64,000 nucleotides of DNA, taken from contig NZ_JABEQJ010000005.1 in the NCBI RefSeq assembly GCF_014174255.1, forward strand, positions 62,001 to 126,000, written 5' to 3'. The stretch is from Gluconacetobacter sacchari. Lineage in GTDB: Bacteria; Pseudomonadota; Alphaproteobacteria; Acetobacterales; Acetobacteraceae. Below, in pieces: positions 47,336 to 55,451 of this stretch; positions within the stretch are counted from its first letter, which is position 1; every line of letters begins with the position of its first letter. The translations under genes were made by a program, and so were the position numbers. The notes beneath the pieces are model-generated. The model ran no database searches and was not told where the DNA came from. It worked only from the letters and a program-made list of their open reading frames with translations.

Positions 47336-48868
47336 CCTTTCATTGTCTTAATGGTCTTGCTGATCGACAATCCGTCCAGGACGATGCGCCAAAGTGACGT
47401 GATCGGAACCCAAAATCGTTAAAGACCGTTTCCATTCCCGGCCATGGCCCACTCGGGTGTCGGGCAAAAATATCTCTGTTCTTTGGCATCATCTCGGCGT
47501 TGTGGCGGCCGCTGTCAAGTCAAAGCACGAACCAGACGTCTTTTTTTCTTGAACGACATCACGGACCGACATCGCCGACCCACATGACAAAAGAGATAAA
47601 TTACAATTTTTCTTTATTATTTATAGTATTTTTCAAATTATATAGCGGATGGCGCTTCGCGCGTCGTCCACCTCAAAACTGCCGACACGCGAGGTCGCGA
47701 CTGTCTGGCTCTTCGATATGGCACTGATGCCCCGCGTCGACCGGGAATCGCAGCGACGGGAAATCGTCCATGCAGTCCGGCTATTTTCTCTCTCCACCGC
47801 CCCATGAGATACGTTGAAGGTCTGTCCGTCCGGCTGGGTTTCGAAGCCCATCGAACAAGCGATTCATGAACGATATCGCATGGCCGGCGAAGCATGCGTT
47901 GGAGCACTCTCCGCCATACGGCCATCGAATGCAGGACGAAGACCGCGATCTCCCTACCACATAAAGCACCGATCACCGCGTTTCACGATCGTTGCTCATG
48001 CGATCGACCACCCTTCACTGGCATGGGTAATCCAGCGACCACAAAGATGGACGATAGCACTACGCGAGAACGATCATACAAGCCGCGCCTGCACCGTTAC
48101 TTTTTTCCAGCATCGCCCGACTGTGCGTCGCCTGTTTCGACTTGCTGCGGTCGAATGACGCAGTCCGACGGACCATTACGGCACACGAAGCTACATTGAC
48201 GAAGCCGGCCGCCAGGCAGAGCCCGTCTTGAAGAATGCACTGTACATGACGGGATGCCGATATTTTTTCACGGGCGGCACCCACGATCAATCAGATCGCA
48301 CACGTCGCCGACACCACCCCGACCGTCTGGCCAATCTCGGATCTGGTGCCGGCATTCCTGAATATGGTCACAACTGGTTACGCGATGATCGAATCCGGTA
48401 ACGATCTGCTTCGCCCGGAGAAAAGGGGGATCGGCGACACCACCATCGCGGCCTGCCGGCAGCGCGGATTCCGGGCGGATATGAACGTGCGACGGGGCAT
48501 CAACGCATCCCCGTTCCACTCGATGGCACCGGTTGCCACTCCGTTGGGCCCACCGAACCCGGTGAAGCTCATCCACGCTCGGTGTCTACCTGTTTGCCGG
48601 TGGGGCTTGCTGGCGACCGCCGGCCTGGATCGTCGCGTCGGGGCGATCATCCGGCGGCTCCGGTGACCGCAGCCGCGGCGGCCATTCAGCTTGACTGTCT
48701 GGCCTTGCAACAAGTCGGCCAACCATGCTGCAGGGCAGACCCATCACATACGCATGATCGCCTCCGCAATCACGCATTCTCCGACTTGTGCCGGCCTCAC
48801 GCCGTCCCAGATCCCTTCCAGGCGCACAGGATTCTCGCGCCGGAAAGAGCTGGAAGGAAAAGCAGGTC
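47336..48868. other. 1.5-kb stretch without a convincing gene
   Basis: Open frames here reach about 115 codons on both strands, but none has a convincing ribosome-binding site plus coding-like third-position bias, and none resembles a known family to me. Base composition is visibly less GC-rich than the neighbours. The stretch holds the AT-rich island at 47584-47645. It may be an eroded insertion or an untranslated regulatory or RNA region. No tRNA-like cloverleaf was noticed. Confidence 0.6.
47584..47645. other. Highly AT-rich island
   Basis: About 60 bases are almost pure A and T (including tttttctttattatttatag and neighbours) in DNA that is otherwise high in GC. It lies roughly 260-320 bases upstream of the H1-like gene start. 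It could be an UP-element/promoter, a curved DNA or nucleoid-protein site, or a relic of transfer. Confidence 0.6.
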
Positions 48869-49021
48869 ATGGACGACAAACGTCTGGCCGGAATACCCGG
48901 CGATCATGGATTATCGAATACGACCCGGCAGGTGATCGGCGGCATCGCGGTGGTAGCAGTGCTGGTCGTGGCGATCATCGCCAGCATCATGCTGTCGCCG
49001 ACGATCATACCCGGGCACTAA
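48869..49021 (+). CDS. Small single-pass membrane protein, function unknown
   Basis: A 50-residue protein: a polar N-terminus of about 20 residues (MDDKRLAGIPGDHGLSNTTR), one strong membrane helix (QVIGGIAVVAVLVVAIIASI) and a short LSPTIIPGH tail. A purine-rich stretch ggaaggaaaagcagg precedes the ATG. Length and layout suit a small membrane regulator or assembly peptide. It is followed after about 110 bases by the SMR pump on the same strand. Confidence 0.6.
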   Translation: MDDKRLAGIPGDHGLSNTTRQVIGGIAVVAVLVVAIIASIMLSPTIIPGH

Positions 49022-49135
49022 GCCACCCGAGCAGGCGGCAGGAATAGCGACGCGGCTTCCCAAGCGGGTTCCGGTTCAGGCATGATTGGTCGAACCGGAA
49101 CCCGCCGGAACTCCGACCGAGGATTCGTTCGACCC

Positions 49136-49468
49136 GTGACGGCTTATCTGTGTCTTGCCATGGCCATCATTGCCGAGGTTTTTGCGACGTCGTTCCTGAA
49201 ATATACTGACCAATTTACCCGGCTCGTGCCGACGCTGCTGACGTTTGGCGGGTACGGAGTCGCGTTCTTCTTCCTGTCTCTGGTCCTGCGGGCCATGCCC
49301 ACGGGCGTCGCCTACGCCATATGGTCTGGGGCGGGCATCGTCCTGATTTCCGCGATCAACTGGATGTGGCTGAAACAGCGGCTTGACGCCGCCGCACTCG
49401 TGGGCATCGCCCTCATCCTGCTCGGTGTCGTCATCATCAATCTGTTTTCCCGCACGGCCGGGCATTAA
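49136..49468 (+). CDS. Small multidrug resistance (SMR) efflux protein, EmrE-like
   Basis: A four-helix inner membrane transporter that exchanges protons for cationic compounds. The membrane-embedded glutamate lies in AMAIIAEVFATSFLK. The later motifs GVAYAIWSGAGIVLISAINW and GIALILLGVVIINLFSR are diagnostic for the family. Starting at GTG 49136 (VTAYLCLAM) gives 110 residues, exactly the EmrE length. An in-frame ATG at 49082 would add 18 residues with no family counterpart. GAGG lies 13 bases before the GTG, a bit far, so the start is moderately certain. Confidence 0.92.
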   Translation: MTAYLCLAMAIIAEVFATSFLKYTDQFTRLVPTLLTFGGYGVAFFFLSLVLRAMPTGVAYAIWSGAGIVLISAINWMWLKQRLDAAALVGIALILLGVVIINLFSRTAGH

Positions 49469-49543
49469 AGGCTGCCTGAAAAGTCAGCCTGCTACACCTC
49501 AAGTGGCGTGCGACTTTGCATGCAGTCTCCGAGTTCTTGCTGA

Positions 49544-49966
49544 TCATTGAATCTGGAGTTGGGCCCGTGCCTCCCCGTCTGGATAAGCGGACGTATGCAG
49601 GTTGATATAGACCCGCCCCGCCCGCAGGGCCGCGACCTGCTCGGGCGTCATGATCACCGCGCCATGTAACGGGCTGGAATAGGGTCCCTTGATCGGCACC
49701 ATGACCCCTGCATCCTGACCCGGGGCGGCGGGCCCATGAAAGTGAGCCGCCATGACCGGACCGCTGAGGCCGCTCCAACTCATGCTGAAGAGCACGAGGT
49801 TCCGCTTTTCATTCAACGTGCCTGTCACAGTACCAGCCGGCTTGGTGGTCACACCCGCGCCGGGCACGAAATGACCGACTATCTGGACGGTGCGGGCCAC
49901 GGCCGGAGGCATGGCGGCAAGCGGCGCAGCCGTCAGCAGGCTGAAGAACAGCAAGGAACGGCGCAT
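49544..49966 (-). CDS. Secreted CHRD-domain protein
   Basis: A 140-residue protein with a signal peptide (about residues 1-23, ending AVA after MRRSLLFFSLLTAAPLAAMPP) and one CHRD domain: the strand pattern TGTLNEKRNLVLFSMSWSGL, AAHFHGPAAPGQDAGVMVPI and YINLHTSAYPDGEARAQL is characteristic. CHRD was named from chordin, but in bacteria these are extracytoplasmic proteins of unknown function. ATG 49966 has AAAGGA 9 bases upstream. It is convergent with the SMR gene; the 75-base gap between them has a weak ggctg/cagcc hairpin. Confidence 0.88.
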   Translation of the reverse strand: MRRSLLFFSLLTAAPLAAMPPAVARTVQIVGHFVPGAGVTTKPAGTVTGTLNEKRNLVLFSMSWSGLSGPVMAAHFHGPAAPGQDAGVMVPIKGPYSSPLHGAVIMTPEQVAALRAGRVYINLHTSAYPDGEARAQLQIQ

Positions 49967-50003
49967 GCTCGGGGTCCTTTGTGAAACAGGGTGGCGCTGA
50001 GCG

Positions 50004-50138
50004 TCAGATATCCAGACCAGCCGAACGGTTAAGCGCCGACAGGTCCGGATCGATCCGCGTATCAACAAATCGCGCGAGATGGATGCCACAGGCAATCAAC
50101 AGACCCGACGCCAGGCTTATCATTCCCAGATAGACCAT
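50004..50138 (-). CDS. Small membrane protein of 44 residues, function unknown
   Basis: The start ATG 50138 is preceded at optimal distance by AGGAGG (minus strand), which is a strong reason to accept a gene this short. The product has one helix (MVYLGMISLASGLLIACGIHLAR) and a soluble tail (FVDTRIDPDLSALNRSAGLDI). It lies upstream of the CHRD gene on the same strand. No family is recognised. Confidence 0.65.
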   Translation of the reverse strand: MVYLGMISLASGLLIACGIHLARFVDTRIDPDLSALNRSAGLDI

Positions 50139-50439
50139 TATGCCCTCCTGATGGAAACCAATCCGATCGTGTCTGCAATGACCGCCCCTTGTGCCCGAAT
50201 CATGGCAGGAGGCAGGCTTTTTTTCAGCATCGTTTCCCGCCCGCACGGACCGAACTGCGTCCTCGCATACGTCTATACGCAGGCGAACAGGTAATCCCGT
50301 TAACTTAATAAGACGCGAACGTCCGCCAAGGGTGAAAGGTTGCGCCGCTCTTCCGCGCCTTGTTCCATCCGCGGGCGACTGGACAGAGGCCTACCCCCAT
50401 CCCACTGTTGAAGGCAGCCATATCAAGGAAACCCCAGCC

Positions 50440-50667
50440 ATGTCCCGTTTTGTCTATGATGATGATCGTCCAGCCGACACCGACGCCGGCAAGCATGAAC
50501 AGGCACGCCGCTTGGCCGAAGCCGCCCTGAAGGCGGAGAATGAGGGCGATCAGGCCCGTGCCGACGACCTGTTCGCCGAAGCCGACCGCACCGACCCGCA
50601 GGCGGTGGAAAATGTCCTGAGGGAGTGGCCCGACCATCCCCGCACGCGCCGCCGCGCACGCGGCTGA
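50440..50667 (+). CDS. Small charged hypothetical protein
   Basis: A 75-residue soluble protein from ATG 50440, with AAGGA 9 bases upstream. It is rich in Asp, Glu, Ala and Arg and mostly helical (ADTDAGKHEQARRLAEAAL, DDLFAEADRTDPQAVENVL). The arrangement resembles a TPR-like or coiled helical hairpin but no family is recognised. Its stop is 16 bases from the end of the convergent acyltransferase gene. Confidence 0.6.
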   Translation: MSRFVYDDDRPADTDAGKHEQARRLAEAALKAENEGDQARADDLFAEADRTDPQAVENVLREWPDHPRTRRRARG

Positions 50668-50683
50668 GCATAATCCCGAACTG

Positions 50684-51658
50684 TCAGGCTTTCGGACCGA
50701 CGGTCTCGGCATTCCGACGCAGCTGCGCCGCGCCCTCCGCCACCGCGGTCCATGCCGCCTGAGCCAGCGCCTTCCGGCTGGGGAACGCATCGGGGTCGAG
50801 CGGCGGATGCAGGATCACGCTGGCACGCATCGAACGCCATTGCGCCAGTTTCCAGACATGCGGGGCCAGGTCCATGTCGCCGTACCAGGAAAAGACGGGC
50901 CGGCGGTGGCGATTGACGTTCAACCCGTCCAGTTGGTCATAGACCAGCGACACCGGCTGGATCAGCGGCGTCATGCCGGGCGCATAAGTCAGCATCGGCG
51001 GATCGGTTTCAGCGCCCTTGCGCACAGGCGGCATCTTGGCGATCGCAAAGAAGGCCGACATGAAGGGCAGTACACGCATCCCGTCCGACGACGTTCCTTC
51101 GGGGAACAGGACCAGATTGTCGCCTCCGATCAGGCGGCTGACCATTTCGTCACGCTCGCGGCCGGTGGTGCTGCGCTGCCGGCTGACAAAGATCGTCCGT
51201 CCGATGCGCGAGACGGTGCCCATGACCGGCCACGCGCTGATATCGCCCTTCGCGACGAAAACTGACGGCAGCACTGTGCCCAAGACTGGAACATCCAGCC
51301 AGGAACAATGGTTTGACACATAAATCACCGGACGTTCGCCCCGCGCGCGCGCGCGCGCGCCACCCACCGTCCCCGCCCGGGTGCCGATCAACCGGATCTT
51401 CATCGACAGCAGGCGGCACAACACGCCCCAGATCACGCGGGTCCAACGGATCTTCGCCGTGCCGGGTACCAGAAGCAGCAGCGCCTCGAACGAGACCGAC
51501 GACGGCACCCAGAACGCGATCGCGATCAGGCGCACCGTCGCCCGCAACAGCGCCGACAGGCGGCTTCCCGACGGAAGAGGAAGTTTTTCCTCCGCGTCGG
51601 CGCGGGATAGATCGAGCCGTGTGAAGCCCTGGGACGGCGCTGTCCGGCGCGCGCTCAT
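50684..51658 (-). CDS. 1-acyl-glycerol/lyso-lipid acyltransferase (PlsC/OlsA-like)
   Basis: A 324-residue membrane-associated acyltransferase. The catalytic motif NHCSWLD (NHxxxxD) and the glycerol-phosphate-binding FPEGTSSDG motif are clear, with WPVMGTVSRIGRTIFVSR between. The long N-terminal segment and the late NVNRHRRPVFSWYGDM make it more like ornithine-lipid (OlsA) acyltransferases than PlsC of E. coli. ATG 51658 is the chosen start. A 19-base alternating CG tract at 51342-51360 encodes an Ala/Arg-rich bridge (GGARARARGE) and might slip in replication. Confidence 0.9.
   Translation of the reverse strand: MSARRTAPSQGFTRLDLSRADAEEKLPLPSGSRLSALLRATVRLIAIAFWVPSSVSFEALLLLVPGTAKIRWTRVIWGVLCRLLSMKIRLIGTRAGTVGGARARARGERPVIYVSNHCSWLDVPVLGTVLPSVFVAKGDISAWPVMGTVSRIGRTIFVSRQRSTTGRERDEMVSRLIGGDNLVLFPEGTSSDGMRVLPFMSAFFAIAKMPPVRKGAETDPPMLTYAPGMTPLIQPVSLVYDQLDGLNVNRHRRPVFSWYGDMDLAPHVWKLAQWRSMRASVILHPPLDPDAFPSRKALAQAAWTAVAEGAAQLRRNAETVGPKA
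51342..51360. repeat. CG dinucleotide microsatellite in the acyltransferase gene
   Basis: Nine uninterrupted cg units plus one base (51342-51360) inside the coding frame. A gain or loss of one unit would shift the frame about one third into the protein. Long alternating purine-pyrimidine CG tracts also favour Z-form DNA. Confidence 0.8.
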
Positions 51659-51926
51659 GGACCACCCGCCCCGTCGGGAACAAGGCAGCACCGGATACAG
51701 CGAGAAGCAAACGTCATGTGCCGATCATAACCCGGTTGGGAGTCTGTACCAAAAGTCGCGCGCGGCGGGTCCGGATGGCCGCCATCCGCAGGGGTCATGC
51801 ATCACCAATCGGCCAGCATGTCAATGAAGGCCGGCCGTTCCCGTCGTCATCACATGGCCGACAGGCCGCAAACAGCCGGCCGATCGCGCGTTACGGATTC
51901 ACACGCACCGTTATCGGAGGGTCATC

Positions 51927-52079
51927 ATGTCGAACGGCACGAAACCGACACCGCCAAAGCCGGACGAAAAGAAACCGGATCCGGTCACCGAGCATGAGGA
52001 CGCCAACCTGGACGAAGATCTGCGAGACAGCTTCCCGGCCAGCGACCCGTCGTCCTCCGGCCGCACCGCTTCGAACTGA
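51927..52079 (+). CDS. Small conserved protein with SFPASDP motif
   Basis: A 50-residue, proline- and lysine-rich protein starting 5-6 bases after CGGAGGG. Its second half, EHEDANLDEDLRDSFPASDP, carries the LDExLxxSFPASDP motif seen in many small alphaproteobacterial proteins of unknown function, often with stress-related neighbours. It is probably disordered except around this motif. It falls between the acyltransferase and the next hypothetical gene on the plus strand. Confidence 0.75.
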   Translation: MSNGTKPTPPKPDEKKPDPVTEHEDANLDEDLRDSFPASDPSSSGRTASN

Positions 52080-52297
52080 AAGGCCGGCAGGAGCGAACCA
52101 GGACGGGGCCCCTCGGAATATCCCCTGTTCGTGATGTCACACCCCCTGCGCCTGGACCGTCCCGATCCCCATGTCATGGACAGGATCCCGCCCGCCCTTC
52201 TGGTCTCCGTCATCTCGCGCAGCCAGCGGTCAACCCGCGTTGAGGGCGACCTCACAGGTCGCCCCGGATGAAAAGATGGAAAAAAGGCAGAGTCACC

Positions 52298-52705
52298 ATG
52301 ATGACAGTACAATCCGGCCTCCCCCCCGGTCCAGGGGTCACCTCTCCAGTACCGGATAGCACGCCCGAGTGGGCAGCCTCCCTTGCCGCGTTCCTCGCTG
52401 GAGGCGAGCCGCGTTCCGGCTACGAAATCCTGCTGCATCGCGCGGCCGATATCGGGCTGTACGACGTGGTACGCACCTGGAGCATGACCGACAACCCGAT
52501 GCCGATCGATCGGATGACGGTACGTCTCCTGCTCCCGCCAGACATACTGGCGGCCGTCACCGCCGAGATGGCGTCATCCGAGGATGAGGTCCTGGCGGCC
52601 CTGACGACCGAACTGCCCCTCGCCGTGCGGCGGTACAGCACGCGGCAGCGATTCAACCGTTTCGGTCATACGGGCTGCCATGGCGAGGATCCGGTCCGCC
52701 GATAG
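52298..52705 (+). CDS. Hypothetical protein
   Basis: A 135-residue protein if translated from ATG 52298 (MMTVQSGL); an ATG at 52268 is also open. The central region is a mixed alpha/beta segment (GYEILLHRAADIGLYDVVRT, then LLLPPDILAAVTAEMAS). No motif, signal peptide or recognised family is present. It lies 97 bases before the convergent dinB end. Confidence in it being a gene is moderate, based on length and coding-like composition. Confidence 0.5.
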   Translation: MMTVQSGLPPGPGVTSPVPDSTPEWAASLAAFLAGGEPRSGYEILLHRAADIGLYDVVRTWSMTDNPMPIDRMTVRLLLPPDILAAVTAEMASSEDEVLAALTTELPLAVRRYSTRQRFNRFGHTGCHGEDPVRR

Positions 52706-52802
52706 GCAACCGCCTGACCTGATGAAATTCGGCGACACAAAGCCATGGCATTCCATCCCGCGACCGACCCTGCCGGGGCATTCGCGTCGAATACCCACCC
52801 CA

Positions 52803-53915
52803 TCAGGACGCGTCCAGTTCCAGGGTGAACTGCGTGCCGGAAGCCCGCATGTCGGCATTATCGAGATTGGACACAGTCAGTCCAAGCAGGCGCACTCCCA
52901 TGTCAGGCGGGAAGAAGGGGCGCATCAGGCTCACCGCCATCTCCCGCAACGCAGCCCGAGAAGGCACCGGCACGAGCACCGAGCGCGCCCGGCCGGTATG
53001 CCGAAAATCGGCATACCGGATTTTCACCCTCACCGTGCGTCCACCGAGCCCACGCTTGCTACAGGCCTCCCACACCTGGTCGACCAGCATCTCCAGCACC
53101 GCCTGCGCCTGATGCCAATGGTGGATATCCTGCTCCAGGGTGCGTTCGGCACCGATGGATTTGCGTTTCCGGTCAGGCTCGACCGGCCGACCGTCCAATC
53201 CGCGCGCAATGCCGTGATAGAAAACCGCGGCCCGGCCGAAATGGCACGCCAACCGGTCCATCTCCCACCCACGCAGATCCAAACCGGTGCGGATGCCCAG
53301 CGCATGCATGCGCTGGGCCGTCGCGGGGCCGATGCCGTGAAAACGCTCGACCGGCAAGGTTTCGACAAAGCGCGGCCCCATGCGGGGCGTGATGACATAC
53401 AGCCCATCGGGTTTGCGATAATCCGACGCCAACTTGGCCAGGAATTTGTTGTATGACACTCCGGCCGACGCCGTCAGCCCGGTTTCGGCCCTGATCGCGG
53501 AGCGGATCTCCTGCGCGATCGCGGTAGCGGATGGATGCTCGATCAGCGGTTCGGTCACGTCCAGATAGGCTTCGTCAAGCGAAAGCGGCTGAATCAGCGT
53601 TGTATAGCGAGCAAAAATGGCATGGATCTGAGCCGAAACCGCCCGATAAACCTCAAAACGCGGCGGCACGAACACCAGGTCCGGACATTTTCGCCGCGCG
53701 GTGACCGACGGCATGGCAGAACGCACGCCATGTCGCCGAGCTTCGTAACTTGCGGCTGCGACCACCCCGCGCTGCCGGCTGCCGCCGACGGCCACCGGGC
53801 GCCCCCTCAAAGCCAGATTGTCTCGCTGCTCGACCGATGCATAGAAAGCATCCATATCGACATGAATAATCCGCCGGATAACAGCTTCACCGGCTTCCTG
53901 CCGCGCCAAGGCCAT
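52803..53915 (-). CDS. dinB: DNA polymerase IV (Y-family)
   Basis: A 370-residue translesion polymerase. Catalytic carboxylates are in HVDMDAFYASVEQ and in SLDEAYLDV; the YEARRHGVRSAMP block and the helix-hairpin-helix GIGPATAQRMHALGIRTG are standard. The little-finger domain follows from RKSIGAERTLEQD. An extra dozen N-terminal residues (MALARQEAGEAVI) precede the usual RRIIHVDMD, so the real start may be slightly later. Upstream on the same strand is a 39-residue membrane protein gene. Confidence 0.95.
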   Translation of the reverse strand: MALARQEAGEAVIRRIIHVDMDAFYASVEQRDNLALRGRPVAVGGSRQRGVVAAASYEARRHGVRSAMPSVTARRKCPDLVFVPPRFEVYRAVSAQIHAIFARYTTLIQPLSLDEAYLDVTEPLIEHPSATAIAQEIRSAIRAETGLTASAGVSYNKFLAKLASDYRKPDGLYVITPRMGPRFVETLPVERFHGIGPATAQRMHALGIRTGLDLRGWEMDRLACHFGRAAVFYHGIARGLDGRPVEPDRKRKSIGAERTLEQDIHHWHQAQAVLEMLVDQVWEACSKRGLGGRTVRVKIRYADFRHTGRARSVLVPVPSRAALREMAVSLMRPFFPPDMGVRLLGLTVSNLDNADMRASGTQFTLELDAS

Positions 53916-53983
53916 TCACCCCTGCGCGCCCGAGATTGCCCAAGGGACCGTCCCGGCACGCGGCCAGGACGGAATCCCCATGT

Positions 53984-54103
53984 CTAGTTCTTGTTGCAAA
54001 ACACTTTTTTGACCACAAAGGCCAGCGCGGCAATCAATCCAATCGTCACGATACCCTTCACACAGGGGGATTTGATCTTACATTTCGTCGGACATTCAGC
54101 CAT
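53984..54103 (-). CDS. Small cysteine-containing membrane protein, 39 residues
   Basis: ATG 54103 is preceded by AGGAAGTGAG at normal distance. The product MAECPTKCKIKSPCVKGIVT begins with three spaced cysteines and lysines, followed by a membrane helix (IGLIAALAFVVKKVFCNKN). The CxxxCxxxxxC pattern could bind a metal or form a disulfide. No family is recognised. It lies upstream of dinB and downstream of the alpha/beta hydrolase, all on the minus strand. Confidence 0.6.
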   Translation of the reverse strand: MAECPTKCKIKSPCVKGIVTIGLIAALAFVVKKVFCNKN

Positions 54104-54189
54104 CGGTCTCACTTCCTTGCATGCGACATCCGGAGCGCGCATGCCTCCCGGGTGCCCAAAGCATTTTATCCGCTTCCTCTCCCTGCTGG

Positions 54190-55230
54190 CTAGCCCGCGA
54201 GCGGACGCACTGTGTCGCACACCGCCGGATCGCCATCGGGCGCGTAGGCCAGCCCCAGCACGTCATGCAGGAAATCGCGGGTGGCCCGGCACACGGCATC
54301 GGGAGTGCGCGAGCGCAGCGGCGAGGCAATGACATGGCTGTCCGCCTGCGGAAAATCCACCTGCCGCCGCAAGGAGGCCGGCGTGCTCAACTGCCCGAAC
54401 ATCCACATCATCGCCGGCACCTCGACCGTCGGGTCGGTATGCGCCGGATCGCGGTCGTAATACCCCAGAAAGACCGGTGCCACGACCTGGCGAAAGACCG
54501 GCGCGACCATTCGCCCACGCGTCAGTTCGGCCAGGGCGACATAACCGTCGACATGCACATCCCCTGTCCACACCGGCCCCAGCGCAGCCTCATGCGTGAC
54601 GTCATGGGCATGATTATGGATCAGCCACATCATTTGCAGCCCCCACGGCCAGAACAGCGGATCAAGCTGGTTGCCCCGTTCGCGCACCAGCGGCGACCAT
54701 AGGACCAGCCCCGCGACCGCTCGCGGAAAGCGGGCCGCCAGGTCCAGCGCCAGGGCACCGCCGGTCGAAGTGCCGATCACCACCACCCGGTCGCCGATCG
54801 CGTTGCCGATTGCCAGCGCCCGGGCCGCCCCCTGCGCCAGACGCTCCGCGGTCAGGCCGCGCATCGCGTCGGGCGCCTGTAGGCCATGGCCCGGCAGGCG
54901 CGCCAGATAGAGATTGCACCCGAACAAACGCGCCAGATCCGCATGGACCGGCGCCCCCTCGCCCTGGCTGGCAGTAAAGCCATGCAGATAAACGATAGCG
55001 CAGGCGGTACGCGCGGGATGCGCCGGATCAGCCCATACAATCCTGGCCCTGGTTCCGGGCCGCAGCGGACCAGCGGCCGCTTCGCCGGCCGCGATTCCGG
55101 CCTCCAGAGCGGCGGGCGAGGCTGGTACGTCCGGCAGGGCCAAGGTGCCGTTCCATGGGCGCACGCGCGGCCCCAGCATCACACCCAACGCCAGCATTCC
55201 CGCCAACAAACCAAGGCGTCGCCACATCAT
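54190..55230 (-). CDS. Alpha/beta hydrolase with N-terminal signal/anchor
   Basis: A 346-residue protein with a hydrophobic N-terminal segment (about residues 5-22), so it is probably exported or anchored. The oxyanion strand is IVYLHGFTASQGEG, the nucleophile elbow GTSTGGALALDL, and the acid and histidine are likely in YYDRDPAHTD and the ADSHVIAS segment. The order fits esterase/lipase-type hydrolases. There is no substrate clue. It sits 221 bases from the divergent sensor gene. Confidence 0.88.
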   Translation of the reverse strand: MMWRRLGLLAGMLALGVMLGPRVRPWNGTLALPDVPASPAALEAGIAAGEAAAGPLRPGTRARIVWADPAHPARTACAIVYLHGFTASQGEGAPVHADLARLFGCNLYLARLPGHGLQAPDAMRGLTAERLAQGAARALAIGNAIGDRVVVIGTSTGGALALDLAARFPRAVAGLVLWSPLVRERGNQLDPLFWPWGLQMMWLIHNHAHDVTHEAALGPVWTGDVHVDGYVALAELTRGRMVAPVFRQVVAPVFLGYYDRDPAHTDPTVEVPAMMWMFGQLSTPASLRRQVDFPQADSHVIASPLRSRTPDAVCRATRDFLHDVLGLAYAPDGDPAVCDTVRPLAG

Positions 55231-55451
55231 CGCCGCCTTCCTGCCCGATATCCCAACGTACGTACCCTATACCCCTATACCGAATTATGTTTGAGAAAAT
55301 AGATCCTCGTTCTTATAATCACAAATATTGCCCAACTTTCTCTCCATCACCCCGCATGCCGCAGAACGGCAACACGGGGTCGTTAGCTGGCCAGGATCTC
55401 GATATTTTGTTCATCACGCATGGTCCACCGGGAAAGACGCGTCGCCCGTTC

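Noticed and set aside
48346-48666. Possible remnant of a regulator gene in the gene desert
   Set aside because: A few phrases looked LysR-like, but the order of segments does not match the family and no ribosome-binding site is present.
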